Assembly (NCBI GenBank): GCA_040752975.1
Contig: JBFMHF010000007.1
Coordinates: forward strand, 1 to 64,000
Length of the DNA stretch: 64,000 bases
DNA from: JADLDB01 sp040752975
Lineage (GTDB): Bacteria > Myxococcota > Myxococcia > Myxococcales > Myxococcaceae
Reading direction: 5' to 3'
Program-made: the position numbers and the translations under genes
Notes under the pieces: model-generated
Told to the model about the DNA's origin: nothing
The model's input: the letters and a program-made list of their open reading frames with translations, nothing else
Databases searched by the model: none
Shown: positions 42,930 to 51,770 of the stretch, one piece after another
How the letters are laid out: each line of letters opens with the position of its first letter
How positions within the stretch are numbered: the first letter of the stretch is position 1

Positions 42930-45287
42930 TCACCAATCCACCAATCCCCACAGGGAAGTGTGCTCGTCGGTCCACAGCGGACCCTGGGGCAGCTCGTCCA
43001 CGCGCGCGGTGGTGCAGCCGTCCTCACGCACCTTCAGCGCAGCGGCGTCTCTCGAGAGCAGCACCCACAGCGCGCGCAGCGCCCAGCCCTCTCCTGCCGG
43101 CGACTCCACCACGAGGCCGTGCAGGCCGAGCTCCCGCGCGAGGCGCGTCACCACGGGCAGCAGGCGCAGGTAGCGGTTGGAGACGTGGAGCGCGAGGACG
43201 GAAGCGTCGGCCGCGAGGTGCCGCTGGTAGAGGAGGAAGGCCTCCTTCGTCAGCAGGTGCGCCGGCACGCTGTCGCCCGAGAAGGCGTCGAGGACGAAGA
43301 CGTCGTAGCGGTTGGATGCTTCCGCTTCGAGGGAGGTGCGCGCATCGCCGAGGACGACTTCGGGCGGGCGAGGCGCATCGGAGAGGAAGGTGAAATGTCC
43401 GCCGGCACCCTGGGCCACCTCCACCACCGAGGGGCTGATTTCGTAGAAGCGGAAGACGTCGCCGTCGCGCGCGTACGCAGCCAGGGTGCCTGCGCCCAGC
43501 CCGATGATGCCGACGCGCAGCGGGCCAGGCCGCGCCGCCAGGAGGCGCCCGATGCCGGAGCCCGGGGAGAAGTACGCGGTGGCCAGCCGCCGCTTGTCGG
43601 GGGAGTTCCACTGCGCGCCGTGCATCACGCGGCCGTGCATCAACACCGTGCCCTTCGGGTCGCGCTCGACGCGCAGTACGCCGAAGAAGTCGCGGCGCCG
43701 CAGCAGGACGTCGGCGCCGCGGGTGGTGAGGCTCCAGCCGAAGAGCACCGCGAGGAGCGCGGCGCCGGCCAACACCGCGCGCCCTCCGCCACGGAGTCGG
43801 GTGGCGTCGCCCTCTGCGGAGTCCACATCCGTCGCGCCATTGGCGCTTCGGTGCGGCGCGTGCCCTGACGCTTCTCGCGTGGAGGCTCCCTGCGTCGAGC
43901 TTGCGGAGGCTGCATGCGTCGAGTCCGCGGAGGCGTGGTGCGAGCCCGGGTTCGCCCCGTCCGCGGAGGCTTCTTGCGCCGTGCCCGCGGAGTCTCCAAC
44001 CAGCGCATTCGCGGAGGTGTCGATTGCGGGGCCCTCCGACGTTGCGCTCGGCGCACTTCGATGCCCGTCTGCCGCGGCCGTCGGTACAGCGCTTCCTTTC
44101 TGCGGTGTCGGCCCGTTTGCGGGCGCTGCTGGGCGCTGCGTCCGCGCCGTGCTCACCGCCGCGAGCGCCACGGCCAGCACCAGCCCGGCCGAGGACAGGG
44201 GTAGCTCCACGAAGTCCGACGTCACCCGCGGCGCCACCACGGCGACGAGGAGGCCGCCCAGCGCGCCGCCGGAGGACACCGCGAGGTAGAAGGCCGTGAG
44301 GTGCTCGCCGGGTGGACGCCGCCGCACCAACTCTCCGTGCGCAGCGACGCAGCCGAGGAAGAGGAAGCCCAGGTAGCCCACGAGGGCCAGCAGGGCGGAG
44401 GGCTCCGTCGGGTACAGCGACAGCCCGGCGGCCAGCACCCCGAAAGCCCCCAGGGCAGGCAACACCAGCCCGCGCCGGTACCAGCGCGCGTGGTCGAAGG
44501 TGAGGACGAAGCTGCCGAGGTACAGCACCAGCGGCGCCACCCAAAGGAAGGGCACCGGCGCCACGTCCTGCGTGAGGTGGTTGGTGGTGGCCAGGAGAAG
44601 CGAAGACGGGAAGGCCGCGAGCAGCACCCACGCCAGCACCCGGCGCGCCGGCAGGCGCTCTTCCCGCACGTCGTCTCGCGGCACCTCGGGCGCCCGCCAC
44701 GCGATGGCCGCGCACGCGACGGCGAAGGCGACGAAGCCGACCGACCAACTCCAGGCGAGCATCTTCAGGGGCCACAGCGGCTCGAAGATGATGGGGAAGG
44801 CGAGGAGGCCCACCAGCGAGCCCAGGTTGGACGCGGAGTAGAGGCGCAGGGCCGTCGCGGTGGGCACGCGCTGCGCCACCCACGCCTGCAGCAGAGGTCC
44901 GGTGGACGAGAGGGTGAAGTAGGGCAGTCCCACCGAGAGGAAGAGCAGGCCCAGCAGCCGCAGCGTGGGCGACTCGCTCCCGGCGGGCTTGAGGGCCGCG
45001 GAGGGCACCAGCGGCGTGCCCCAGTCGAGGGCCGACACCACGAGCGCCGCCACCGCGACGGCCAGCAAGGCCAGGTGGGCCCTGCGCTGCCACGCGCCGC
45101 GTAGCCGCCGCACCACGAGGTGAGACCACGCGTAGCCGCCCAGCAACACCACCTGGAAGAAGAGGAGGCACGTCGTCCACACCGCGGGTGCGCCGCCGAA
45201 CCAGGGCAGCACCACCTTGCCCACCAGCGGCTGGACGAGGAAGAGGAGGAAGGCGCTCGAGACGACGGTCGCGGCGATGCGCAGCAT
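42930..45287 (-). CDS. Membrane-fused spermidine synthase-like protein
   Basis: This encodes 785 residues from MLRIAATVVSSAFLLFLVQP at 45287; a longer open frame adds 20 residues without membrane character. Residues 1-420 hold about ten membrane helices of the type found in membrane-fused spermidine synthase homologues. A linker of about 90 residues rich in Ala/Ser/Asp/His follows (about 43810-44130), encoded by degraded repeats containing CGCGGAGG. After one more helix comes a Rossmann-type methyltransferase-like domain with VGIIGLGAGTLAAYARDGD, FYEISPSVVEVA and DVFVLDAFSGDSVPAHL. Substrate residues typical of true polyamine synthases are not clear, so the reaction is uncertain. It is divergent from the EVE-domain gene. 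Confidence 0.85.
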   Translation of the reverse strand: MLRIAATVVSSAFLLFLVQPLVGKVVLPWFGGAPAVWTTCLLFFQVVLLGGYAWSHLVVRRLRGAWQRRAHLALLAVAVAALVVSALDWGTPLVPSAALKPAGSESPTLRLLGLLFLSVGLPYFTLSSTGPLLQAWVAQRVPTATALRLYSASNLGSLVGLLAFPIIFEPLWPLKMLAWSWSVGFVAFAVACAAIAWRAPEVPRDDVREERLPARRVLAWVLLAAFPSSLLLATTNHLTQDVAPVPFLWVAPLVLYLGSFVLTFDHARWYRRGLVLPALGAFGVLAAGLSLYPTEPSALLALVGYLGFLFLGCVAAHGELVRRRPPGEHLTAFYLAVSSGGALGGLLVAVVAPRVTSDFVELPLSSAGLVLAVALAAVSTARTQRPAAPANGPTPQKGSAVPTAAADGHRSAPSATSEGPAIDTSANALVGDSAGTAQEASADGANPGSHHASADSTHAASASSTQGASTREASGHAPHRSANGATDVDSAEGDATRLRGGGRAVLAGAALLAVLFGWSLTTRGADVLLRRRDFFGVLRVERDPKGTVLMHGRVMHGAQWNSPDKRRLATAYFSPGSGIGRLLAARPGPLRVGIIGLGAGTLAAYARDGDVFRFYEISPSVVEVAQGAGGHFTFLSDAPRPPEVVLGDARTSLEAEASNRYDVFVLDAFSGDSVPAHLLTKEAFLLYQRHLAADASVLALHVSNRYLRLLPVVTRLARELGLHGLVVESPAGEGWALRALWVLLSRDAAALKVREDGCTTARVDELPQGPLWTDEHTSLWGLVDW

Positions 45288-45345
45288 GGGTTTCGCCGAT
45301 GCAGCGTCGCACGGCCGCCACGAGTTGGTTACAAACCCACCGCCC

Positions 45346-45822
45346 ATGACGAAGCGCTATTGGCTGGTGAAGAGCGAGCCCGACGTCTACTCCATCGAGG
45401 ACTTCGAGAAGGACGGCGTCACCGGCTGGGACGGGGTGCGCAACTTCCTCGCGCGGAATTTCATGCGCGACCAGATGCAGAAGGGCGACCTCGTCTTCTT
45501 CTACCACTCGAGCTGCGAACCGCCGGGGCTGGTGGGGTTGGGCCGCGTCGACGGGCCGGCGGTGGTGGACCCGACGCAATTCGACAAGAAGAGCGAGTAC
45601 TACGACGCCACCAGCGACCGGGCGGAGCCACGCTGGATGATGGCGCGGCTGCGCTTCGTGGAGGCCTTCAAGCAGTTGGTGCCGCTGGAGGCGCTGAAGG
45701 CGGATTCGGCCCTCGAGGGGCTCGCGCTGTTGCAGAAGGGCCAGCGCCTCTCGGTGCAGCCGGTGTCGGAGGCGCACGCGAAGCGGCTGCTCCAGCTCGC
45801 GAAGGCGAAGACGAAGGCGTAG
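45346..45822 (+). CDS. EVE-domain protein
   Basis: This encodes 158 residues from the ATG at 45346. The sequence MTKRYWLVKSEPDVYSIEDF is the diagnostic start of EVE-domain proteins, followed by GWDGVRNFLARNFMRD, QKGDLVFFYHSSC, GLGRVDGPAVVDPTQFD and EPRWMMARLRFVE. EVE is a PUA-like fold; such domains are proposed to bind modified bases in nucleic acids and recur in defence or RNA-modification contexts. The length matches the stand-alone bacterial family. It is cytoplasmic. There is no defence gene next to it here. It is convergent with the TRAP permease gene, with 4 nt between them. Confidence 0.93.
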   Translation: MTKRYWLVKSEPDVYSIEDFEKDGVTGWDGVRNFLARNFMRDQMQKGDLVFFYHSSCEPPGLVGLGRVDGPAVVDPTQFDKKSEYYDATSDRAEPRWMMARLRFVEAFKQLVPLEALKADSALEGLALLQKGQRLSVQPVSEAHAKRLLQLAKAKTKA

Positions 45823-45826
45823 CCGG

Positions 45827-47767
45827 CTACTGCCCGAACAGCCTCAGCACGCCCGTCGTCATCACGTCGAGGTACGTGATGAGCAGCACACCCACCGCGA
45901 GGATGCCGAGGAAGGGCAGGGTGCGGGCATAGAGGTACGGCAGCGGCTTCTCGAAGCGCTGCGCCGAGAGGAAGAGGTTCAACCCCATCGGCGGGAAGAG
46001 GAAGCCCAGCTCCAGGTTCGCGAGGAAGACGATGCCCAGGTGCACCGGGTCGATGCCGTACGCCGCCCCGATGGGCGCCACCAGCGGCGCCAGCACCACG
46101 ATGGCGGCGTAGATCTCCAACACGCTGCCGAAGATGAGCAGCCCCACGTTGAGCGCCAGCAGGAACACCCAGGGGCTCTTCACGTGCTCGGTGGTCCACT
46201 CCAGCAAGGCCGTGGGCACCTCGGCGTCCACCAGCCAGGAGGACAGCCCCATCGCGATGCCCAGGAGCATCACCACCGCGCCCACCAGCGTCGCCGCCGT
46301 CACCAGCACGCGCGGCAGGTCCTTCCGCGGGCTGATGGTCTTGAACACCACCATCTCCACGAAGAGGGCGTACGCGCAGCCCAGCGCGCTCGCTTCCACC
46401 GCCGTGCCGAAGCCCGACGCCACCGTGGCCACCACCAGCGTCGGCAGGCCCAGGTCCCACTTCGCCGCCCACAGCCCGGAGAAGGCCTCCTTCGCGTGGA
46501 AGCGCTGCCGCGGCACCCTGTTCCGCACGCCGGTGAAGATGCCGTAGGCCGCCACCATCGCCATCATCAGCACGCCGGGCGCCAGCCCTCCCAGGAAGAG
46601 GTGCCCCACCGGCACCGACGCCACCACCGAGTAGAGCAGCACCGGCAACGAGGGCGGGAAGAGAAGCCCCAGCGAGCCCGACGCGGTGACGAGGCCGTGG
46701 CTGAAGCCCTCGGGGTACTTCTCTTCCTTCAGCATCGGCAGGAGCAGCCCGCCCAGCGCGAGGATGGTGACGCCCGAGCCGCCGGTGAAGGTGGTGAAGA
46801 GCGCGCACACCACCGTGGCCATGATGGCGACGCCGCCGGGCATCCACCCGAAGAAGCCCTTGTACGCGCGCACCAGGCGCTTCGCTGCGCCGCCCTCCGC
46901 CAGCACGTAGCCGGCGATGGTCAAGAGCGGAATCGCCGGCAGCGTGGCCGAGGACACCAGGCGGAACGTCTCGGCCGGCACCGCGGCGATGGGCGTGTCG
47001 TCGCGCCAGAAGAGCAGCATGGCCGACGCGCCCATGATGACGAAGACGGGCGTTCCCGAAAGGAAGGCGATGCCCACGAAGATGAAGAGCAGCGTCACCA
47101 CCCAGGACGACGCGCCCGTGAGTCCCAGCAGCAGGGACAGCACGACCGCCAGGAGGGCGACGCCGCGATCGACCCAGGACTGCGGGCCGTGCCCGACGCG
47201 CCACACGAAGCGCACCGCCATCAGGGCGAAGGCCACCGGCATGATGGCCTCGCTCCACGACACGGGGAGGCTCCCCACCACGTTGCGGCCGCTCTCCGAG
47301 TCGGCCTGCACCACCCGCCACGACGCCACTGCCAGGAGCGCGCACACCGACGCCGAGGTGACGCGCGAGAACAGCCCCGCGGCCCGCGTCGGCCAGCCCT
47401 TGGGGATCGCCTCGTGGGTGGACAGCGCGAGGTGCTTGCCGGTGCCCGCTGCCAGCAGCGCGCCCAGGAAGCCCACCCACAGCGTCAGGTGCTGCACGAT
47501 GACGGACGCGCTGGCGATCTCCGTGTCGAAGAACTTCCGCGCCACCGTCTGCGCCACCGGCAGCACCACCATCACCAGCGCCAGCGCGCCCACGAAGAGG
47601 CCCACCGCGCGCGTCAGCTTCCGCTCGATGGGCGAGAGGTCCTTCTCGGGATCCTCGAAGTCCACGTCGGTGGCAGCTGGAGTCTCGGTCACCACGTTCG
47701 CAGGCTTCCCCTCAAGGCCCAGAAGCACGTCGTACCAGAGGTGCAGCGCGCCACAAGCTTGCTTCAT
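45827..47767 (-). CDS. Fused TRAP transporter permease (DctQ-DctM)
   Basis: This encodes 646 residues. Residues about 40-200 are a four-helix small permease (DctQ type: AVGLFVGALALVMVVLPVAQ, then IVQHLTLWVGFLGALLAAGT). Residues about 215-646 are the large permease (DctM type), with TLPAIPLLTIAGYVLAEGGA, TGGSGVTILALGGLLLPML, GSLGLLFPPSLPVLLYSVVA and the final NLELGFLFPPMGLNLFLSAQ. Fused QM permeases take up small organic acids with a DctP binding protein and a sodium gradient. I chose the ATG at 47767, 55 nt from the divergent argC start; its ribosome site is weak. The matching DctP and TatT genes lie at 53223-55123. Confidence 0.92.
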   Translation of the reverse strand: MKQACGALHLWYDVLLGLEGKPANVVTETPAATDVDFEDPEKDLSPIERKLTRAVGLFVGALALVMVVLPVAQTVARKFFDTEIASASVIVQHLTLWVGFLGALLAAGTGKHLALSTHEAIPKGWPTRAAGLFSRVTSASVCALLAVASWRVVQADSESGRNVVGSLPVSWSEAIMPVAFALMAVRFVWRVGHGPQSWVDRGVALLAVVLSLLLGLTGASSWVVTLLFIFVGIAFLSGTPVFVIMGASAMLLFWRDDTPIAAVPAETFRLVSSATLPAIPLLTIAGYVLAEGGAAKRLVRAYKGFFGWMPGGVAIMATVVCALFTTFTGGSGVTILALGGLLLPMLKEEKYPEGFSHGLVTASGSLGLLFPPSLPVLLYSVVASVPVGHLFLGGLAPGVLMMAMVAAYGIFTGVRNRVPRQRFHAKEAFSGLWAAKWDLGLPTLVVATVASGFGTAVEASALGCAYALFVEMVVFKTISPRKDLPRVLVTAATLVGAVVMLLGIAMGLSSWLVDAEVPTALLEWTTEHVKSPWVFLLALNVGLLIFGSVLEIYAAIVVLAPLVAPIGAAYGIDPVHLGIVFLANLELGFLFPPMGLNLFLSAQRFEKPLPYLYARTLPFLGILAVGVLLITYLDVMTTGVLRLFGQ

Positions 47768-47822
47768 GCGTCCACAGGCCCTGAAGCGCCTCGCGGACGA
47801 TGCGCGGGCGAGAGGCTGGTGT

Positions 47823-48896
47823 ATGACCCGCGCCATGGCCAGGCGCTTCAAGGCGGCGGTGATTGGCGGCTCCGGGTACGGCGGCGGGGAAATGATCCGC
47901 CGGCTCCTCATTCACCCCGACGTCGAGCTGGTGCGCGTCGCGTCGGTGGACTTCATCGGCGAGCCCTTGTCCGCGGCGGACCCGGCGCTCGAGCAGCTGA
48001 GCGACCTCGTCTTCCAGGAACTGCCCGCGGGCGAGGCGGCGAAGGGCGTCGACGTGGTGCTGCTCGGCCTGCCGCACACCGTAGCCGCGGCGAAGATTCC
48101 CGAGATCGCCGCGCAGCCGAACGTGAAGGTCGTCGACATGAGCGGCGACTTCCGGCTCAAGGACGTGGCGTCGTACGAGAAGTGGTACAAGCACAAGCAC
48201 CCCTGCCCCGAGCGCCTCGCGGACTTCGTGTACGGCCTGCCGGAGCTCAACCGCGAGGCCATCAAGAAGGCGCGCTTCGTGGCCTCGCCCGGTTGCTTCG
48301 CCACCACCATCGAGCTGGCGCTCTTGCCGCTGGCGAAGGCGGGCCTCCTCGACGGGCAGGTCGTCCACGTGCAGGGCATCACCGGCTCCTCGGGCTCGGG
48401 CGTCGCGCCGTCGGCGGGTACACACCACCCCGTGCGCGCGGGCAACCTGCGCACCTACAAGCCGCTCGAGCACCAGCACGTGCCGGAAATCCTCCAGACG
48501 CTGGAGGCCGCCGGCGCGAAGGGCGTGGGCTTACGTTTCGTGCCCATCTCGGCGCCGCTGGTGCGCGGCATCTTCGCCACCGCCTTCGTCGAGGTGCCCG
48601 ACTCGTGGACGCAGGAGAAGGTCGAGGGACTCCTGCGCGAGCGCTACGCCGGCGAGCCCTTCGTGCGCGTGCCGAAGAAGCGCCTGCCCGAGGTGGCCGC
48701 GGTGTCGGGCTCCAACTACGCGGAGGTCGGCTGCACCGTCGGCGCTGCCCACGGCGGCAAGCGCACCGCCACCCTCTTCTCCGTCACCGACAACCTCATC
48801 AAGGGCGGGGCGGGCCAGGCCATCGAGAACATGAACCTGGTCCTGGGCCTCGACGAGAAGGCGTCCCTGGCGGACCCGGGGCCGTGGCCGCCGTGA
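47823..48896 (+). CDS. argC: N-acetyl-gamma-glutamyl-phosphate reductase
   Basis: This encodes 357 residues. It reduces N-acetylglutamyl phosphate with NADPH in the third step of arginine synthesis. Visible are the nucleotide-binding FKAAVIGGSGYGGGEMIRRL, the catalytic Cys at about residue 158 in VASPGCFATTIELAL, the signature GITGSSGSGVAPSAGTHH and the His-containing EHQHVPEI. I chose the ATG at 47823 because GAGAGG lies 8 nt upstream; the ATG at 47835 is also in frame. The stop overlaps the argB start by 4 nt. It is transcribed divergently from the TRAP permease gene. Confidence 0.96.
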   Translation: MTRAMARRFKAAVIGGSGYGGGEMIRRLLIHPDVELVRVASVDFIGEPLSAADPALEQLSDLVFQELPAGEAAKGVDVVLLGLPHTVAAAKIPEIAAQPNVKVVDMSGDFRLKDVASYEKWYKHKHPCPERLADFVYGLPELNREAIKKARFVASPGCFATTIELALLPLAKAGLLDGQVVHVQGITGSSGSGVAPSAGTHHPVRAGNLRTYKPLEHQHVPEILQTLEAAGAKGVGLRFVPISAPLVRGIFATAFVEVPDSWTQEKVEGLLRERYAGEPFVRVPKKRLPEVAAVSGSNYAEVGCTVGAAHGGKRTATLFSVTDNLIKGGAGQAIENMNLVLGLDEKASLADPGPWPP

Positions 48897-49708
48897 AGAC
48901 CATCGTGCTGAAGCTGGGAGGCGAGCTGGTGCAGTCGCCCGAGCTGGACACCATCGCGGATGACGTGCGCGCGCTGGCGGACGGCTCCAACCGCGTGGCC
49001 CTCGTGCATGGAGGTGGTCCGCAGGCCACCGCGCTGCAGAAGACGCTCGGCCTGGAGACGAAGATGATCGCCGGCCGGCGCTACACCGACGCGGCCACGC
49101 TGGACGTCATGAAGTACGTCGTCGGAGGCCAGCTCAACTTCGACCTGTGCGCGCGGTTGCTCTCGCACGGCGTGAAAGCGGTGGGCTTCCACGGGGCCAG
49201 CGGCCACATGATTCACGCCACGAAGCGGCCGCCGAAGGTGATGCAGGGCGCGGGGCCGGACCCGGTGGATCTCGGGCTGGTGGGCGACGTGAAGGCCTTC
49301 AACGTGACGCTCCTCTCCGACCTCTTCAAGCTGGGCTACGTGCCGGTGCTGGCGTGCCTGGGCTGCGACGAGAAGGGCCAGGCGCTCAACATCAACGGCG
49401 ACACGGTGGCCAGCCAGCTCGCGGGCGCGCTCTCGGCTGACGCGCTGGTGCTCATCACCTCGACGCCAGGCGTGCTGAAGGACGTGAAGGACCCGTCGAG
49501 CCGGATTTCGCGCATCACCCGTCCGGAGTTCGACCGCATGTGCGCCGACGGCACCGTGTCGGGAGGGATGATTCCGAAGCTGCAGGAGTCCTTCGACGTG
49601 CTCAAGCACGGCGCGAAGTCCGTCGTCATCGTCGGGAAGCTGGCGGCCGGAGACTTGAAGCGCGCTGTCCTCGAGCCCGGCAGCGTCGGCACGGTCCTCG
49701 TCTCGTGA
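48893..49708 (+). CDS. argB: Acetylglutamate kinase
   Basis: This encodes 271 residues from a GTG at 48893 overlapping the argC stop (GTGA). It is an amino-acid-kinase fold: VLKLGGELV at the start, the ATP/acetylglutamate loop VALVHGGGPQATAL, NINGDTVASQLAGALSADAL, LITSTPGVLKD and GGMIPKLQESFDVLKHGAKS. It phosphorylates N-acetylglutamate in the second step of arginine synthesis and is usually the feedback-inhibited enzyme in bacteria with a cyclic pathway. The order here (C then B) and the 4-nt overlaps at both ends indicate tight translational coupling with argC and the M20 peptidase gene. Confidence 0.95.
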   Translation: MKTIVLKLGGELVQSPELDTIADDVRALADGSNRVALVHGGGPQATALQKTLGLETKMIAGRRYTDAATLDVMKYVVGGQLNFDLCARLLSHGVKAVGFHGASGHMIHATKRPPKVMQGAGPDPVDLGLVGDVKAFNVTLLSDLFKLGYVPVLACLGCDEKGQALNINGDTVASQLAGALSADALVLITSTPGVLKDVKDPSSRISRITRPEFDRMCADGTVSGGMIPKLQESFDVLKHGAKSVVIVGKLAAGDLKRAVLEPGSVGTVLVS

Positions 49709-50847
49709 GCGGCGACGACGCCCAGAAGTGGCTCGAGAGCCAGCTGCCCGCGATGGAGGCTGCCCTCAAGTCCCTCGTGGAAGTGAACTCCTTCACCGAG
49801 AACGCCGCGGGCGGGCGCGAGGTGGGCCGGCTGCTGGCCGACCTGTTCGCCATTCCCGGGCTCACGCATGAAGTCGTCCCCAGCGCGCGCTTCGCCGACC
49901 ACCACGTCTTCCGCTCCACCGGAAATGGCACGGCACCAATCGCCCTGCTGGGCCACCTCGACACCGTGTTTCCGCCTGGAGTCTTCGAGGGCTACCGCGT
50001 CGAAGGCGACAAGCGACGCGGGCCGGGCGTGCTGGACATGAAGGGCGGGCTGGTCACCATCGCCTGGGCGCTCAAGGCCGTCGCGCAGACGTCGGGGCTC
50101 GACGCGGCGCCACCGCTGCGCGTGGTAGTGGTGGCGGACGAGGAGGTCGGCTCTCCCGAGGGCGCGCCGCTGATTCGCAGCGTCATCGCCGGCAGCCAGG
50201 CCGCGCTGGTGTTTGAATCGGGCCGCAGCAACGACGCCCTCGTCACCGAGCGCAAGGGCACAGGCAGTGTGGCCTGCCGCGCGCACGGCAAGGCGGCCCA
50301 TTCGGGCAACAACTATTGGGACGGGGCCAACGCCATCTGGTCGCTCTCGCGCTTCGTCGACAGGGCCCAGCACCTGTCAGACAAGGCCGCCGGCGTCACC
50401 GTCAACGTGGGCACCTTCCACGGCGGCACGTCGAAGAACACCGTCCCCGCCGAGGCCATCGCCGAGCTGGACCTGCGCTTCCCCACCGCGGCGGCGCGGA
50501 CGGCGTTGCTCGAGGCGCTCGAGGCAGCGGCGAAGGACGTGGCGGTGGCTGGCACTCGACTCGAGCTCGAGGTGCGCGGCGGGCGGCTGCCGATGGAGAA
50601 GACGGCGGCGACGGCTGCGCTGGTGCAGCGCTACGGCGCGTGCGCGAAGGCGGTGGGCCTGAGCGACCAGGAGGCGCCCCGGGCCGGCGGCGGCAGCGAC
50701 GGAAACACGGCAGCGGCCATGGGCATCCCCACCCTCGACGCGCTGGGTCCTCGTGGCCAGCACTTCCACACGCCAGACGAGTACATCGACGTCCGCACGC
50801 TGGTGCCGCGCGCGGTGGCGCTGGCGCGATTTCTCCTCGGCGCCTGA
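49705..50847 (+). CDS. M20-family metallopeptidase/deacylase in the arg operon
   Basis: This encodes 380 residues from a GTG at 49705 overlapping the argB stop. The M20 zinc ligands are visible: His in LLGHLDTVFPP, Asp in GPGVLDMKGG, Glu-Glu in VVVADEEVGSPEG, a later Glu/Asp region (ALVFESGR) and His in HFHTPDEYID. The dimerisation insert (GKAAHSGNNYWDGANAIW) is present. Overall it is closest in style to carboxypeptidase G2/ArgE-like enzymes. In its operon context an acetylornithine or acetylcitrulline deacetylase role (ArgE) is likely, which would give the arginine pathway a linear deacetylation step; a glutamate carboxypeptidase role cannot be excluded. Confidence 0.88.
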   Translation: MSGDDAQKWLESQLPAMEAALKSLVEVNSFTENAAGGREVGRLLADLFAIPGLTHEVVPSARFADHHVFRSTGNGTAPIALLGHLDTVFPPGVFEGYRVEGDKRRGPGVLDMKGGLVTIAWALKAVAQTSGLDAAPPLRVVVVADEEVGSPEGAPLIRSVIAGSQAALVFESGRSNDALVTERKGTGSVACRAHGKAAHSGNNYWDGANAIWSLSRFVDRAQHLSDKAAGVTVNVGTFHGGTSKNTVPAEAIAELDLRFPTAAARTALLEALEAAAKDVAVAGTRLELEVRGGRLPMEKTAATAALVQRYGACAKAVGLSDQEAPRAGGGSDGNTAAAMGIPTLDALGPRGQHFHTPDEYIDVRTLVPRAVALARFLLGA

Positions 50848-50859
50848 CCGGGCGGCGCC

Positions 50860-51747
50860 GTGACAGGGCTGCTGGGTCGGCACCTGCAACGCCGACTGCC
50901 CGGGTGCGTTGGCGAACGGGTGTCGAAGAATGGCCCGGAGCCCCGGCCACTCACTGTCACCGTCAGATTGTTTTCACTCCCTCTGCCCAGCGTGGGTGAT
51001 CGAGCCAACGACACCCGCGTGCTCGCTGACGCCACCGGACAGGTGTTGACGTCTGGTACGGCCGTCAACGCCGACATGGGCTTGAGCGAGGCCGACCTCT
51101 TCCGCATCAACGTGGCGACCGCTGGCGTCCTGCGCGTCGAGGTGGGCTCGTTCGGCTGCTCCAACTTCAGCGACGTTCGGCTGGCGCTGCTCGATTCTTC
51201 GGCCAGCCAGTTGAGCAGCGAGCAGAACACCTCCGCGTTCGCTTGCCGGTTGTTGGTGGCCCAGGTCCAGCCGGGCACCTACTACCTGTCGCTCGCCCGC
51301 ACGGCGACGGGCAACCAACCATTGCCGTACTGGCTGACTCCCACCCTGATCACCCAGCGCAGCACCGAGACGGAGGTGAATGACACCACGGCCCAGGCCA
51401 ACCTGATGACGGGCCCCGACATCGTGATGTGTGGGGGCCTCGCCAGCACCGGTGACCTCAGCGACACCTTCCTCTTCACGCTCTCATCGCAGGCTGCCCT
51501 CCACGCTGAGGTCATCGAGTCCTCCACCGTCAGCACGACCTGCGAGTCCTTGAACCTCGACTCCCGGCTCGATCTCCTCAGCGGCGCGGGGCTGCCCCTC
51601 CAGGCCAACACCACCGGTGGCCGTGGCAATTGCTCGCGAATCGACTCGGCGGCCGTGCTGACGCCCGGGACCTACTTCCTCCAGGTGAGCGAGGCGTCGA
51701 CGACGAAGTCCGGCTTCCCATACTGCCTGGTGGTGCGCTTGCGGTGA
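50860..51747 (+). CDS. PPC-like repeat protein fragment lacking a signal peptide (probably a decayed gene)
   Basis: Up to 295 residues can be read from a GTG at 50860. From about residue 32 (LTVTVRLFSLPLPSVGDRAN) onwards two PPC-like modules are clear (DTRVLADATGQVLTSGTAVN ... GTYYLSLART, and STETEVNDTTAQANLMTG ... GTYFLQVSEA), as in exported repeat proteins. The first 30 residues have no signal. Over the same bases another frame, open only after a stop at 50861-50863, reads as a Cys-rich peptide (VGTCNADCPGALANGC) typical of the N-terminal part of such lipoproteins. The gene therefore looks 5'-truncated and frameshifted. It begins 12 nt after the M20 gene. Confidence 0.55.
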   Translation: MTGLLGRHLQRRLPGCVGERVSKNGPEPRPLTVTVRLFSLPLPSVGDRANDTRVLADATGQVLTSGTAVNADMGLSEADLFRINVATAGVLRVEVGSFGCSNFSDVRLALLDSSASQLSSEQNTSAFACRLLVAQVQPGTYYLSLARTATGNQPLPYWLTPTLITQRSTETEVNDTTAQANLMTGPDIVMCGGLASTGDLSDTFLFTLSSQAALHAEVIESSTVSTTCESLNLDSRLDLLSGAGLPLQANTTGGRGNCSRIDSAAVLTPGTYFLQVSEASTTKSGFPYCLVVRLR

Positions 51748-51770
51748 CCCCGCGCCGTGCTGCCCGCGGT

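Noticed and set aside
45346..45822. EVE protein as part of a defence island
   Set aside because: No restriction, CBASS, toxin or other defence gene lies nearby; neighbours are metabolic and transport genes.
47767..47911. Upstream extension of the TRAP permease into argC
   Set aside because: It would overlap the argC start on the other strand and adds no membrane or signal character.
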